This document shows positions 54,539 through 63,938 of a stretch of DNA of 64,000 nt, in pieces; position 1 is the stretch's first letter, and each line of letters begins with the position of its first letter. The translations under genes and the position numbers were made by a program. Under the pieces are notes generated by a model, which worked only from the letters and a program-made list of their open reading frames with translations, ran no database searches and had not been told where the DNA came from. The DNA is from Proteus vulgaris (lineage in GTDB: Bacteria; Pseudomonadota; Gammaproteobacteria; Enterobacterales; Enterobacteriaceae), in contig NZ_JAEHOQ010000002.1 of the NCBI RefSeq assembly GCF_016239305.1, forward strand, positions 1-64,000, given 5' to 3'.

Positions 54539-54970
54539 AGAAAAGTGATTTATTACAAGCGTTACCAATTTTTAAGGTTAACTTAAGTTTTTGTATTAGT
54601 TAAATTTAATCAATCCATTAATATCGAAGTGTAATATAATATATAGCGATTAATGAAGTATTATAATGTTACTGATAACAGAGAATGGGCGAAATAATAA
54701 TGTACTATCCGTCAGATTTAACTGGATTATTTGCCAATAAAATTAATGAAAGGAATATTTTTTTCTAAAATAAAATTATTTAACATTATATTAATTTATA
54801 TTGCTAAATAAAAAATAATTTGTTTAGCAGTTGGATTTTTTCGACTTCCTTTTAATCATCTAAATAAGACTAAAAATACATCTTTTTTGTCGTTTAGATC
54901 ACAAATAAAGCGCTTTTATTCGTATATTTATTGCCATTTAAGATAGGTTTTTATTTAATCATATTATTAG

Positions 54971-55021
54971 CTAAACCGTTTTAGTTTTTCTAATTACTAT
55001 TAATGTTCGTTTATAAACGAA
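54971..55021 (+). promoter_or_regulatory. Two LacI-type operators upstream of scrA
   Basis: A perfect 16-base palindrome TTCGTTTATAAACGAA (55006-55021) lies 13 bases before the scrA ribosome binding site, and a near-palindrome CTAAACCGTTTTAG (54971-54984) with the central CG of LacI-family sites lies 35 bases upstream of it. Both are candidate ScrR sites. The remainder of 54539-54970 is AT-rich with no gene. Confidence 0.6.
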
Positions 55022-55042
55022 GCAAGACTTACCGAGGCTATG

Positions 55043-56413
55043 ATGAATATTGAGAATATTGCTCGCCAACTAGTGCCTTTATTGGGAGGCGCTGAAAACA
55101 TTGCCAGTGCGGCGCATTGTGCTACCCGCTTAAGACTTGTATTAGTCGATGACACTAAAGCTGATAAAGAAGCAATCAATAAATTAGAAGGTGTAAAAGG
55201 GTGTTTTAGTAATGCAGGACAAATTCAGGTGATTTTTGGTACTGGCTTAGTCAATAAAGTGCATGCCGCCTTTATTGCCGCAGCAGGTATCGGTGAATCT
55301 AGTAAATCTGAGGCGGCAAATATTGCCGCCAAAAAGCTTAACCCATTTCAGCGAATAGCTAGACTGCTTTCTAATATCTTTGTGCCTATTATTCCTGCCA
55401 TTGTGGCGTCAGGTTTATTAATGGGATTACTCGGGTTAATGAAAACTAACCAGTGGGTAAGTCCTGATAATGCACTGTATATCATGTTAGATATGTGTAG
55501 CTCTGCGGCATTTATTATTTTACCTATTTTGATAGGTTTTACTGCGGCCAAGGAGTTTGGCGGAAATCCTTATCTTGGTGCTACATTAGGTGGAATTTTA
55601 ACGCATCCTGCATTAACTAATGCCTGGGGAGTTGCTGCTGGTTTTAACACCATGAATTTCTTTGGGTTAGAAGTAGCAATGATTGGCTATCAAGGTACTG
55701 TTTTTCCGGTATTGCTTGCCGTCTGGTTTATGAGTGTGTTGGAAAAACAATTACGTAAAGTTGTTCCTAATGCTCTCGATTTAATTATCACGCCATTTTT
55801 AACCGTTATTATTTCGGGCTTTGTGGCGTTATTAGTAATAGGGCCTATTGGTCGCCTTTTAGGTGATGGTATTTCATTACTATTAAGTACCTTAATTACA
55901 CAGGCGGGTTGGATAGCAGGGCTGATTTTTGGCGGGCTCTATTCTGTGATTGTTATTACGGGTATTCATCATAGTTTTCATGCTGTCGAGGCGGGTTTAT
56001 TAGGTAACCCTAATATTGGAGTTAACTTTTTATTGCCGATTTGGGCAATGGCGAATATTGCTCAAGGTGGTGCTTGTATTGCCGTTTGGTTTAAAACCAA
56101 CGATGCAAAAATTAAAGCCATTACAATCCCCTCTGGTTTCTCAGCTATGTTAGGTATAACTGAAGCTGCAATTTTTGGGATTAATTTACGTTATGGAAAA
56201 CCTTTTATTGCGGCTTTAATTGGTGGTGCTGCTGGTGGTGCCTGGGTTGTAGGCTCACATGTTTATATGACAGCCGTAGGATTGACCGCTATTCCTGGTA
56301 TTGCAATCGTGCAAGCCGGTTCAATTATGAATTATATTATTGGCCTTGTGATTGCCTTTGTGACGGCGTTTGTTATCTCTCTTTTGCTGAAATACAAAGT
56401 GGAGTCTGCATAA
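55043..56413 (+). CDS. scrA: Sucrose-specific PTS enzyme IIBC
   Basis: Membrane permease that takes up sucrose and phosphorylates it, 456 aa. The IIB domain (1-85) has the phosphocysteine in AAHCATRLRLVL; the IIC domain (105-455) has ten hydrophobic segments and GIHHSFHAVEAGLL near 315. There is no IIA domain, as usual for ScrA, which borrows the glucose IIA. Of two adjacent ATGs the second (55043) is better spaced from GAGG. scrB starts immediately after its stop. Confidence 0.93.
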   Translation: MNIENIARQLVPLLGGAENIASAAHCATRLRLVLVDDTKADKEAINKLEGVKGCFSNAGQIQVIFGTGLVNKVHAAFIAAAGIGESSKSEAANIAAKKLNPFQRIARLLSNIFVPIIPAIVASGLLMGLLGLMKTNQWVSPDNALYIMLDMCSSAAFIILPILIGFTAAKEFGGNPYLGATLGGILTHPALTNAWGVAAGFNTMNFFGLEVAMIGYQGTVFPVLLAVWFMSVLEKQLRKVVPNALDLIITPFLTVIISGFVALLVIGPIGRLLGDGISLLLSTLITQAGWIAGLIFGGLYSVIVITGIHHSFHAVEAGLLGNPNIGVNFLLPIWAMANIAQGGACIAVWFKTNDAKIKAITIPSGFSAMLGITEAAIFGINLRYGKPFIAALIGGAAGGAWVVGSHVYMTAVGLTAIPGIAIVQAGSIMNYIIGLVIAFVTAFVISLLLKYKVESA

Positions 56414-57820
56414 ATGAACAAAAACGAAGGGTTATCTGCGATTTTACAGTCGGTTATGCGTAATAGCACTAAAGCTGTAAAAGATAAATATTATCCACAT
56501 TGGCATTTAGCGCCAGTAACCGGATTATTAAATGATCCTAATGGATTTTGTTTTGATGGCGAATATTATCATCTATTTTATCAATGGAACCCTTTGTCTT
56601 GCGAGCATAAACATAAATGTTGGGGGCATTGGCGTTCAAAGGATCTGATTACTTGGCAACACCAACCAATTGCTTTACTACCTGATGAATTTTATGACAA
56701 AGATGGCTGTTATTCAGGTAGTGCAGTGTTCCACCAAGGGCAATTAACCCTTTGTTATACCGGTAATGTCAAATTTGAAGATGGATCTCGCACTGCATGG
56801 CAATGTTTAGCCGTTGAAAATCAACAGGGAGGTTTTGATAAGTTAGGGCCTGTCTTAGGGCTGCCTGATGGTTATAGTGGTCATGTCCGTGATCCAAAGA
56901 TTTGGCAATATAATGATATGTGGTACATGGTATTAGGTGCACAAAATTTAGATAAACAAGGTAAAGTTTTACTTTATTGTGCATCGACGCTTTATCACTG
57001 GCGATTAGTGGGAGAATTAGCTGGAAGTTATTTAGGCGGGTTAGCTGATGCGGGTTATATGTGGGAATGCCCAGATCTCTTTGAGCTAGATGATCACTTT
57101 ATTTTATTAACATGTCCTCAAGGTATAAAAAGAGAACAACAACGGTTTTTAAATTCGCATCCTAGTGCTTATCTAATAGGGGATTTTGATTATTCAACAT
57201 TGCAATTTCAGCATGGTGATTTAATCGAACTAGATGCAGGTTTTGAGTTTTACGCACCCCAAACAACATTAGCGAATGGCAGACGTTTATTATTTGGTTG
57301 GATGGGGGTTCCTGATGGTGAGGAAATGTATCAACCGACAATTACTAATGGCTGGATACATCAAATGACTTGCCCTCGTGAATTACACATAAAAGAAGGG
57401 AGGCTTTATCAACAACCCGTAAAAGAGTTACAACAACTCAGACAAAAACCAACATATTGGCAGGGTATTGCTGATAATGCCCCCACAATTAATGAATTTT
57501 TAATTGAGCTGGAGTTGCAACTATTTGGCTCTATTACTATTCATTTTTCTGATACTCTTTCGTTAATTATTGAGAATGACCAAGCACTATTAAAACGCCG
57601 TAGCGCTAAAAATGGGGAGTGGCAATCACGTTTCTGGTCTGGTGATATAAAACATCTTCAAATATTATGTGATAGTTCTAGTGTAGAGATTTTCTTTAAT
57701 CACGGTATGGGTGTGATGAGCAGTCGTTTTTTTCCTTCAGAAAAACAAGCAATCCTATTTTTAGGTAAAGACGAAATAAAACTAACAACCTGGCAATTAA
57801 CAGATGCATTACCAAGTTGA
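56414..57820 (+). CDS. scrB: Sucrose-6-phosphate hydrolase
   Basis: Cytoplasmic GH32 invertase, 468 aa, that splits sucrose 6-phosphate into glucose 6-phosphate and fructose. The nucleophile is in LLNDPNGFCF (NDPNG, near 38), the transition-state Asp in HVRDPKIWQ (RDP, near 158) and the acid-base Glu in MWECPDLF (ECP, near 216). A beta-sandwich domain follows from about 335. It begins at the base after the scrA stop. Confidence 0.95.
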   Translation: MNKNEGLSAILQSVMRNSTKAVKDKYYPHWHLAPVTGLLNDPNGFCFDGEYYHLFYQWNPLSCEHKHKCWGHWRSKDLITWQHQPIALLPDEFYDKDGCYSGSAVFHQGQLTLCYTGNVKFEDGSRTAWQCLAVENQQGGFDKLGPVLGLPDGYSGHVRDPKIWQYNDMWYMVLGAQNLDKQGKVLLYCASTLYHWRLVGELAGSYLGGLADAGYMWECPDLFELDDHFILLTCPQGIKREQQRFLNSHPSAYLIGDFDYSTLQFQHGDLIELDAGFEFYAPQTTLANGRRLLFGWMGVPDGEEMYQPTITNGWIHQMTCPRELHIKEGRLYQQPVKELQQLRQKPTYWQGIADNAPTINEFLIELELQLFGSITIHFSDTLSLIIENDQALLKRRSAKNGEWQSRFWSGDIKHLQILCDSSSVEIFFNHGMGVMSSRFFPSEKQAILFLGKDEIKLTTWQLTDALPS

Positions 57821-57883
57821 ATAAAATTATATAAACAATAAGATAATTTAAGTTTAGCGAATGTGGTATTAAGTAGAATAACA

Positions 57884-58894
57884 GTGAAAAAACAAAAACG
57901 TATTACCATTACAGATATTGCAAAAATAGCGGGTGTTTCCAAAACAACCGCAAGTTTAGTGTTAAATGGCCGTGGTAAAGAGATGCGTGTATCTGATGAT
58001 ACTATCGCGCGTATTACGGCTATTGCGGAACAATATCAGTATCAGCCTAATATTCATGCTCGCTCTTTACGTGATAACCGTAGTTATGCATTAGGGTTGG
58101 TTATTCCTGATATTACTAACTACGGTTTTGCTTCTGTGGCGTATGAACTAGAAATATTATGCAGAGAAGCTGGCATTCAATTACTTATTTCCTGTACTGA
58201 TGAAAATGCAGCTCAAGAAACGCTGGCAATAGAACATCTGTTATCACGACAAATTGACGGTTTGATTGTGGCTTCTTGTTTACAAAGCGATTTTGAATAT
58301 CAACGTTTAAGTAAACAAATACCCGTTGTATTATTTGATCGGTATTTTGAAGGAACAACATTACCTTTTGTTGTCACAGATTCAATAACGGCAACACAAC
58401 AACTTATTGCAAAAATTGCTTCGACAAAAGGCATTGATGAATTTTATTTTCTAGGTGGACAATCAACGCTTTCACCGACTAAAGATCGTCTTTTAGGTTT
58501 TACGCAAGGGCTTTCACAAGCACAAGTCAACCTAAAATCAGAATGGATCATACATGGACATTATCACCCAAGTTCAGGTTATGAAATGTTCGGCTCTTTA
58601 TGTGCATCTTTAGGTCGCTCTCCAAAATTTGTTTTTACTTCTGCTTGTGGCTTATTAGACGGTGTATTGCGCTATCTAAGTCAAAATAGAATTATGCAAA
58701 CTGACGTTTATTTAGCAGGTTTTGATGATCACTATTTGTATGATTCATTATCAATACCAATAGATACGGTTGCGCAAAATAATCCTGAATTAGCATTACA
58801 CTGTTTTCATCTGGTTATGGGATTAATTAACCAGACAAACTTAGAAGTTCATCAAATTTTTGTTCCAGCAAAAATTCATCAACGACATGAGTAA
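57884..58894 (+). CDS. scrR: LacI-family sucrose repressor
   Basis: DNA-binding repressor, 336 aa, with the LacI helix-turn-helix at the start ([25 protein letters not shown]) and a periplasmic-binding-like effector domain (about 60-330). By context it represses scrAB and is released by fructose or its 1-phosphate, as in other Scr systems. The start is GTG 57884 (MKKQKR), the family-like position; its ribosome binding site is weak, and a GTG seven codons earlier is an alternative. Followed by a terminator. Confidence 0.9.
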   Translation: MKKQKRITITDIAKIAGVSKTTASLVLNGRGKEMRVSDDTIARITAIAEQYQYQPNIHARSLRDNRSYALGLVIPDITNYGFASVAYELEILCREAGIQLLISCTDENAAQETLAIEHLLSRQIDGLIVASCLQSDFEYQRLSKQIPVVLFDRYFEGTTLPFVVTDSITATQQLIAKIASTKGIDEFYFLGGQSTLSPTKDRLLGFTQGLSQAQVNLKSEWIIHGHYHPSSGYEMFGSLCASLGRSPKFVFTSACGLLDGVLRYLSQNRIMQTDVYLAGFDDHYLYDSLSIPIDTVAQNNPELALHCFHLVMGLINQTNLEVHQIFVPAKIHQRHE

Positions 58895-58912
58895 GGCTGA
58901 GCAATTTCATGC

Positions 58913-58954
58913 AATCATCAGTATAGTATTTATGATACAAGCTGATGATTTTTA
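58913..58954 (+). terminator. Terminator of scrABR
   Basis: AATCATCAG (58913-58921) pairs with CTGATGATT (58942-58950), followed by T4. Confidence 0.75.
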
Positions 58955-58976
58955 CCGTTGATGGAGTCAATATTCG

Positions 58977-59828
58977 ATGCGACAAGAGCAGGCCAAACTT
59001 ATTCACCTTCCTGAGCTTAATAGTCTTGCTTATCTGCAAGCTGAATATTTGCATCAAACTTTTTCACGTCATACCCACGAAGGCTTTTGTATTGGTGTGA
59101 TTGATGATGGCGCACAACAGTTTTATCGCACAGGAAGCGAACATATCGCCCCTAAAGGTGACATCATTATTGTTAATGCTGATGAAGTCCACACCGGCTC
59201 CTCTGCAGTTGAATCGGGCTGGGCTTATCAAGCTATTTATCCTACACCCGAATATCTGCAAACATTAACGCGTGATCTACAACAAGAGCAGGGTGCAACG
59301 CCTTGGTTTCCTGATGCCGTTATTCACGATCCCGGTTTAAGCCAACAACTTTTATTGCTTTTTTCATTACTGGAACAACCCAATAATTATCTTTTAAAAG
59401 AGTCGATATTACTTTCAACAATGGCAATGTTGATTTTGCGTTATAGTAAAACAAGAACCCAAGAAAAACCATTAAGCGCTATAGGGCAACGGTTACAGTG
59501 GGTGAGTGAATTAATGAATGACACACCAGAGAATGAATTTTCACTCAATACATTAGCTGAAATGGTGAATTTAAGCCCATGGCATTTTTTACGTCAGTTT
59601 AAAAAAGAAATAGGCATGACACCCCATGCTTGGCTTATTCAAGCCCGTATTCGTAAAGCAAGGCAGTTACTCTCTTTAGGTCACACACTTACCGATGTAA
59701 CACAACGTTGTGGTTTTTCAGATCAAAGCCATTTCCATCGTCATTTTAAAAATGCCATTGGTGTTACACCGGGGAACTATTTAAAAGGGCTTCGATTGTC
59801 TTCCTCTCTAAAATCTCCTTTGCTGTAA
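58977..59828 (+). CDS. AraC-family regulator linked to azlCD
   Basis: Transcriptional activator, 283 aa. An AraC-type cupin ligand-binding domain (about 20-150; FSRHTHEGFCIGVIDDGAQQFY, DEVHTGSS) precedes two C-terminal helix-turn-helix motifs (LNTLAEMVNLSPWHFLRQFKKEIGMTPHAWL and LTDVTQRCGFSDQSHFHRHFKNAIGVTPGNY). It lies 98 bases upstream of azlC on the same strand, a common pairing, so it probably controls the azlCD exporter. The ligand is unknown. Confidence 0.87.
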   Translation: MRQEQAKLIHLPELNSLAYLQAEYLHQTFSRHTHEGFCIGVIDDGAQQFYRTGSEHIAPKGDIIIVNADEVHTGSSAVESGWAYQAIYPTPEYLQTLTRDLQQEQGATPWFPDAVIHDPGLSQQLLLLFSLLEQPNNYLLKESILLSTMAMLILRYSKTRTQEKPLSAIGQRLQWVSELMNDTPENEFSLNTLAEMVNLSPWHFLRQFKKEIGMTPHAWLIQARIRKARQLLSLGHTLTDVTQRCGFSDQSHFHRHFKNAIGVTPGNYLKGLRLSSSLKSPLL

Positions 59829-59872
59829 TAAAAAAATAAAAGAGCAATTTTATACAATCCCATTTATCTTTA

Positions 59873-59891
59873 CTGACTGATAATCATTCTC
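59873..59891 (+). promoter_or_regulatory. Weak Fur-like site before azlC
   Basis: CTGACTGATAATCATTCTC matches the 19-base Fur consensus at 14 positions, mostly in the 3' half. It could be chance. Confidence 0.25.
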
Positions 59892-59926
59892 TATAGAATT
59901 AATGTATTCGACGTGAAGACAGGTAA

Positions 59927-60640
59927 ATGGAAAAAATCAAAAATAACACTGATGATAAGCAGACTATGCGTGCCTTTGGTTTAGGTGCTTTGCATGTTTT
60001 GCCTTTATGCCTTGCGGTGATCCCTTGGGGAATACTTGCAGGTTCAATGGCTGTTGATGCTGGGCTAACTTTCGCGCAAAGTATCGGAATGTCTGCCATT
60101 ATTTTTGCAGGTGCGGCGCAATTAGTGACTTTAGGGTTAGTTGTTTCAGGTGCAGGAATGCTAACCATTATTGTTTCAGTCTTTTTTATTACCGCCCAAC
60201 ATCTTTTATATGGTTTAACCTTACGCCCCCATGTTGCTCATTTAAAATGGTATCAACGTATTACAATTGGCTTTTTATTAACAGATGAGCTTTTTGCAGT
60301 TTCAGCACAACCTAAAGTGAAACTAACACCTGCTTATATGATCGGTGCAGGATTATGTTTTTATTTAGCGTGGGTGGTGGTCAGTATTGTTGGCATTATT
60401 ATGGCGAGCCAAGTTTCTGATTTATCACGTTATCATCTTGATTTCTCTATTGTTGCAACGTTATTAGCTATTGTTATTCCACTAATAAAAACATTCAGTA
60501 CGTTAGTGGGCGTTATTGTCTCTTTTTGTCTCTCTATTCTCTTTAGTTGGTTAAATATAGAAGGTGGCGTAGTTATAGGCGGGCTAACTGGTATGTTTAT
60601 CGCGGTTTGTGTTGCAAGAATAAGAGGAGAACAAAAATGA
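59927..60640 (+). CDS. azlC: AzlC-family branched-chain amino acid exporter, large subunit
   Basis: Inner-membrane protein, 237 aa with six or seven membrane segments, of the AzlC/YgaZ family. Family motifs include VIPWGILAGSMAVDAGLTFAQSIGMSAIIFAGAAQL (near 28-63) and TAQHLLYGLTLRPHV (near 88). With AzlD it exports branched-chain or related amino acids. Its stop overlaps the azlD ATG (ATGA). Confidence 0.88.
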   Translation: MEKIKNNTDDKQTMRAFGLGALHVLPLCLAVIPWGILAGSMAVDAGLTFAQSIGMSAIIFAGAAQLVTLGLVVSGAGMLTIIVSVFFITAQHLLYGLTLRPHVAHLKWYQRITIGFLLTDELFAVSAQPKVKLTPAYMIGAGLCFYLAWVVVSIVGIIMASQVSDLSRYHLDFSIVATLLAIVIPLIKTFSTLVGVIVSFCLSILFSWLNIEGGVVIGGLTGMFIAVCVARIRGEQK

Positions 60641-60951
60641 CATGGTCACTATTATTAATTTTGGCATTCGTTATTTTTCTTCTGCGTTATTTCTTTCTTG
60701 AACCTGCGGTACCCGTTAAGTTACCGTCAGTGATCAGGCAAGCCTTAGGATATTCTGCACCTTGTTTATTAACAGCCATCTGTGCACCCATAGTGTTGTT
60801 AGAAAAGGGCGAATTTAAAGGTATTGTTGATAATCCTTATCTTTGGGGTACCTTATTGTGTGTTGGACTAGCACTGAAAATACGCAACACTTTAGTGGTG
60901 GTTTTACTGACCTTGGTTGGTTTTTATCTGCTTAATGCCTTGTTAAACTAA
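60637..60951 (+). CDS. azlD: AzlD-family exporter small subunit
   Basis: Small membrane protein, 104 aa with four hydrophobic segments, of the AzlD/YgaH family: FLLRYFFLEPAVPVKLPSVIRQALGYSAPCLLTAICAPIV carries the family's R-Y and 'L.y.p.a.l.ai..P' pattern. ATG 60637 overlaps the azlC stop and has AGAGGAG upstream. Confidence 0.88.
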   Translation: MTWSLLLILAFVIFLLRYFFLEPAVPVKLPSVIRQALGYSAPCLLTAICAPIVLLEKGEFKGIVDNPYLWGTLLCVGLALKIRNTLVVVLLTLVGFYLLNALLN

Positions 60952-61029
60952 ATACCAAAGGTGATTTTATTTAACGTAATATTTACATTTAAAAATAATC
61001 ATTCCTGTATTAATATAACTCGTTATTTT

Positions 61030-61053
61030 ATCAGCCGTCTTTGAACGGCTGAT
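61030..61053. terminator. Hairpin after azlD
   Basis: ATCAGCCGT (61030-61038) pairs perfectly with ACGGCTGAT (61045-61053) around CTTTGA. The T run downstream is interrupted, so termination may be partial. The rest of 60952-61265 holds no gene that I can support. Confidence 0.55.
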
Positions 61054-61265
61054 CCTACCTCTCTTTTCTATATTCTCATTCATTATCCGACTCGTTTCAC
61101 CTCTCATTTTTAACGTATACCAATTGATGTTGTGTTAAAAAAATGTGATCTAAATTGCTTCGATTTGGTTTTGCTTCTGCTTTTGGTTTTTTGTTTTGAA
61201 TACCATCGCAGAATCGCAGGCCTGATCTCCTTATTCTCGTTATCAATGATACGGAGGCACTTTAT

Positions 61266-62510
61266 ATGTTTTCAGAAGAACGGCGACAGGAAATCTACAC
61301 CATCATCAGAGAACAAAAAAAAGTTAAAGTGGCTCAGCTTGCGGAAAAATTCAATGTCACATTGGAGACTATTCGTAGTGATTTGAAATACCTTGAAGGA
61401 GAAGGGTTGATCAAACGTTGTCATGGTGGCGCCATACTAGGGAAACAAGAAATTAAAAAAATAAGTAAATTCAGTGATAGTTTTGATATTTCATGTTTAT
61501 TGCACGACTTATTAATTATTAGAGAACGTAAAGATAGAAAACCGGAAGGTAAAGTCTGTGTTTTAGGATCGTTTGTGGTGGATATTATTGCCAATGTCGA
61601 ATCTTTTCCGAAAGTCGGTGAATTAGTTAATTCAAAAAGTAATTCGATAGGCCCTGGTGGCAAAGGAACAAATCAGGCTATAGCGGCAAGCTTTTCTGAT
61701 GCTAAAGTCCATTTAATAACGAAAGTCGGTGAAGATCATTTTAGTAAATACGCTTATAAATATTTACAAGAAAGTGGCATTGATTCTTTCACTATTTTTC
61801 AAACAGAAACCGAGCCAACAGGCAGTTCAATTAGTTATTTGGCTGACAAAACACAAAATAATATTACAGCAACTTATTTAGGCGCTAATAATACCTTTTC
61901 TGAACAAGAGATTGATATTTCATTGCCTTATGTAAGTGAAGCCGATGTGTTATTGCTTCAAGGCGAAATAAATATAGAAGCCAATATAAAAGTGGCCTTA
62001 TTTGCTAAGTCAGTTAATAAAATCATCATACTGAATGTTGCACCTTATAACGAAAACCTAAAACAGCTTTATATATACCTTGATTTTATTACTTTAAATG
62101 CAAATCAAGCGTCCCATTGGGCTGATATTGAAATAAACGATATTAATGATGCAAAGCAGGCGATCAGTATTATTTCCGGTGACGAAAGTAAGAAAGTGAT
62201 TATCTATATGGATGAGCTTGGTGTGGTTTATTTCGATGGTCGAGCCACATTTCATATTCCACCTATGCCATCATTACGTGTCGATACGATGGCTGCGACA
62301 GATGCGTTTAACGGCGCATTTGCATCAAAGATAGCAGCAGGAGGCACAATGCATGAGAGTGTATTATTTGCCAGTGCTTTCCTCTCTGCATTTATAGAAC
62401 AAAAAGGCGTAACAGCAATGCCTGTCCTTTCCCAAGTTCAGGCTCGCCTTAAATCAAGGCTTGAAGATATTCGGCCACAAATAATCTGCAATGAGAAAAG
62501 GTGCATATAA
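61266..62510 (+). CDS. DeoR-HTH / PfkB-kinase fusion regulator
   Basis: A 414-aa fusion. Residues 1-60 are a DeoR-type helix-turn-helix (RRQEIYTIIREQKKVKVAQLAEKFNVTLETIRSDLKYLEGEGLIKRCHGGA). Residues 95-400 are a ribokinase-like PfkB domain with GPGGKGTNQAIAAS near 129. The catalytic block is DTMAATDAFNG (340-350) where active kinases have DTxGAGD: Asp346 is kept but the GAG anion hole is AAT, so the domain may sense rather than phosphorylate. It overlaps tctC by one base (TAATG) and leads the transport operon, which it probably controls. Confidence 0.85.
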   Translation: MFSEERRQEIYTIIREQKKVKVAQLAEKFNVTLETIRSDLKYLEGEGLIKRCHGGAILGKQEIKKISKFSDSFDISCLLHDLLIIRERKDRKPEGKVCVLGSFVVDIIANVESFPKVGELVNSKSNSIGPGGKGTNQAIAASFSDAKVHLITKVGEDHFSKYAYKYLQESGIDSFTIFQTETEPTGSSISYLADKTQNNITATYLGANNTFSEQEIDISLPYVSEADVLLLQGEINIEANIKVALFAKSVNKIIILNVAPYNENLKQLYIYLDFITLNANQASHWADIEINDINDAKQAISIISGDESKKVIIYMDELGVVYFDGRATFHIPPMPSLRVDTMAATDAFNGAFASKIAAGGTMHESVLFASAFLSAFIEQKGVTAMPVLSQVQARLKSRLEDIRPQIICNEKRCI

Positions 62511-63454
62511 TGAAAAAAACACTTCTGGCATTTACCCTATGCAGTTCCATTTTTTCACTTCCGGCTTTCGCTCAATACCCTGAGAAACCGATTACTATTG
62601 TTGTTCCTTGGGCTGCTGGCGGTAATACCGATACTGTTGCACGCCTAGCAGCTAAAGGGCTACAAGAAGAATTGGGCGTGACTGTTAATGTAGTCAATAA
62701 AACAGGTGGCAGTGGTGTTGTGGGTCATGATGCTATTAAAAATGCAAAACCTGATGGCTATACACTAGGAATTGCAACGGTTGAAATTACCATGATGCAT
62801 CATCAAGGGATGACCAATTTAACCTACCAAGATTACACACCTATCACACGCCTTGCGGTTATCTATGGTGGATTGCAAGTTGGAAAATCATCACCATTTA
62901 AAAATGCACAGGAAATTCTTGATTACGCGAAAGCAAATCCGGGTAAGTTAAAAGCATCAGGCAGTGGCTTAAATTCAATTTGGCATTTGAATACTATTGG
63001 TATGTTGCGTGCTGCTGGATTACCAGATAATGCTATTCGCTTTATCCCTTCTCAAGGTGCGAGTGCAGCATTACAAGAGTTAGCATCAGGGGGGGTTGAT
63101 ATCGTGACATCTTCATTAGGTGAAGCCGACAGTATGGTAAAAGCTGGTTTAGTAAAACATATGGCTATTATGTCCAACGAGAAATCTGTCTTTTACCCAA
63201 ATGTACCATTATTCAAAGACGCTACAGCTTATAATTGGGATCTGCAAGCGTGGAATATGTTGGTTGCCCCTAAAGGTCTTGATAAAGAAGTTCAAGATAA
63301 ACTCACCGCAGCCATGAAAAAAGTATATGCATCTGGTGAATTAGCCGAATTTGCAAATAAACAAGGCTTTGAAGTTATTGAATTATATGGCGATGATGCC
63401 ACTCAATTTATGGCCAATGAAGATAAAAAGTTTGGCGAAATTATAAAGAAATAA
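62510..63454 (+). CDS. tctC: TctC-type tricarboxylate-transport solute-binding protein
   Basis: Periplasmic binding protein of the tripartite tricarboxylate transporter family, 314 aa, with a signal peptide (MKKTLLAFTLCSSIFSLPAFA). The mature start YPEKPITIVVPWAAGGNTDTVAR and NKTGGSGVVGHDAIKNAKPDGYTLG are family signatures. It captures an organic acid for the TctA/TctB membrane pair. AAGG lies about nine bases before ATG, which overlaps the regulator stop. Confidence 0.9.
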   Translation: MKKTLLAFTLCSSIFSLPAFAQYPEKPITIVVPWAAGGNTDTVARLAAKGLQEELGVTVNVVNKTGGSGVVGHDAIKNAKPDGYTLGIATVEITMMHHQGMTNLTYQDYTPITRLAVIYGGLQVGKSSPFKNAQEILDYAKANPGKLKASGSGLNSIWHLNTIGMLRAAGLPDNAIRFIPSQGASAALQELASGGVDIVTSSLGEADSMVKAGLVKHMAIMSNEKSVFYPNVPLFKDATAYNWDLQAWNMLVAPKGLDKEVQDKLTAAMKKVYASGELAEFANKQGFEVIELYGDDATQFMANEDKKFGEIIKK

Positions 63455-63461
63455 CTGAGGG

Positions 63462-63485
63462 AACGGCTGAACAACGGCCGTTTTT
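63462..63485 (+). terminator. Attenuating hairpin between tctC and tctB
   Basis: AACGGC (63462-63467) pairs with GCCGTT (63477-63482), followed by T5 ending at the tctB ATG. It would keep the binding protein more abundant than the membrane subunits. Confidence 0.6.
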
Positions 63486-63923
63486 ATGCCTATGCTAAAT
63501 CGTCATATTTTATCGCTCATATTTTGTTGCTTTGGTTTATTCCTTATTGTTTATAGTGCCTATTCATTAGGCGATTTTAGTGAATATGGTGCCGCGTTTA
63601 TGCCTTCTATTATTGGTGGTGGCATGATTATATTTTCATTAATAGATATATTTTCACGTAAACAAGAAAGTGATATTCCATTAGTGACATGGCATGAAAT
63701 AAAATTTGTCTTATTAATTATCAGTATTATTCTTTTTTATGTGCTTGCATCCGATTATTTAGGTTTTATTTTAACCGGATTAATTATTACTGCACCATTA
63801 ATGATGAAATATGCAACAGTAAAATCTATATATAGTTTTATTATTTCAACTGGAGTGGTGTTAGGTGTGTATTACTTATTTACCGCTGTACTGTTAGTAC
63901 CGCTACCTCAGCTATTTTCATAA
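63486..63923 (+). CDS. tctB: TctB-type small membrane subunit
   Basis: A 145-aa membrane protein with four hydrophobic segments, in the place of TctB between tctC and tctA. The pattern FGLFLIVYSAYSLGDFSEYGAAFMPSIIGGGMIIFSLIDI fits the family (length about 145). Its ATG immediately follows an attenuator T run and no clear ribosome binding site is seen; MLNRHILS two codons later is an alternative. Confidence 0.8.
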   Translation: MPMLNRHILSLIFCCFGLFLIVYSAYSLGDFSEYGAAFMPSIIGGGMIIFSLIDIFSRKQESDIPLVTWHEIKFVLLIISIILFYVLASDYLGFILTGLIITAPLMMKYATVKSIYSFIISTGVVLGVYYLFTAVLLVPLPQLFS

Positions 63924-63938
63924 ATAGAGAACAACAGT

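Noticed and set aside
61132-61386. 84-codon frame overlapping the DeoR-PfkB start
   Set aside because: It overlaps the helix-turn-helix coding region in another register and shows no family features.
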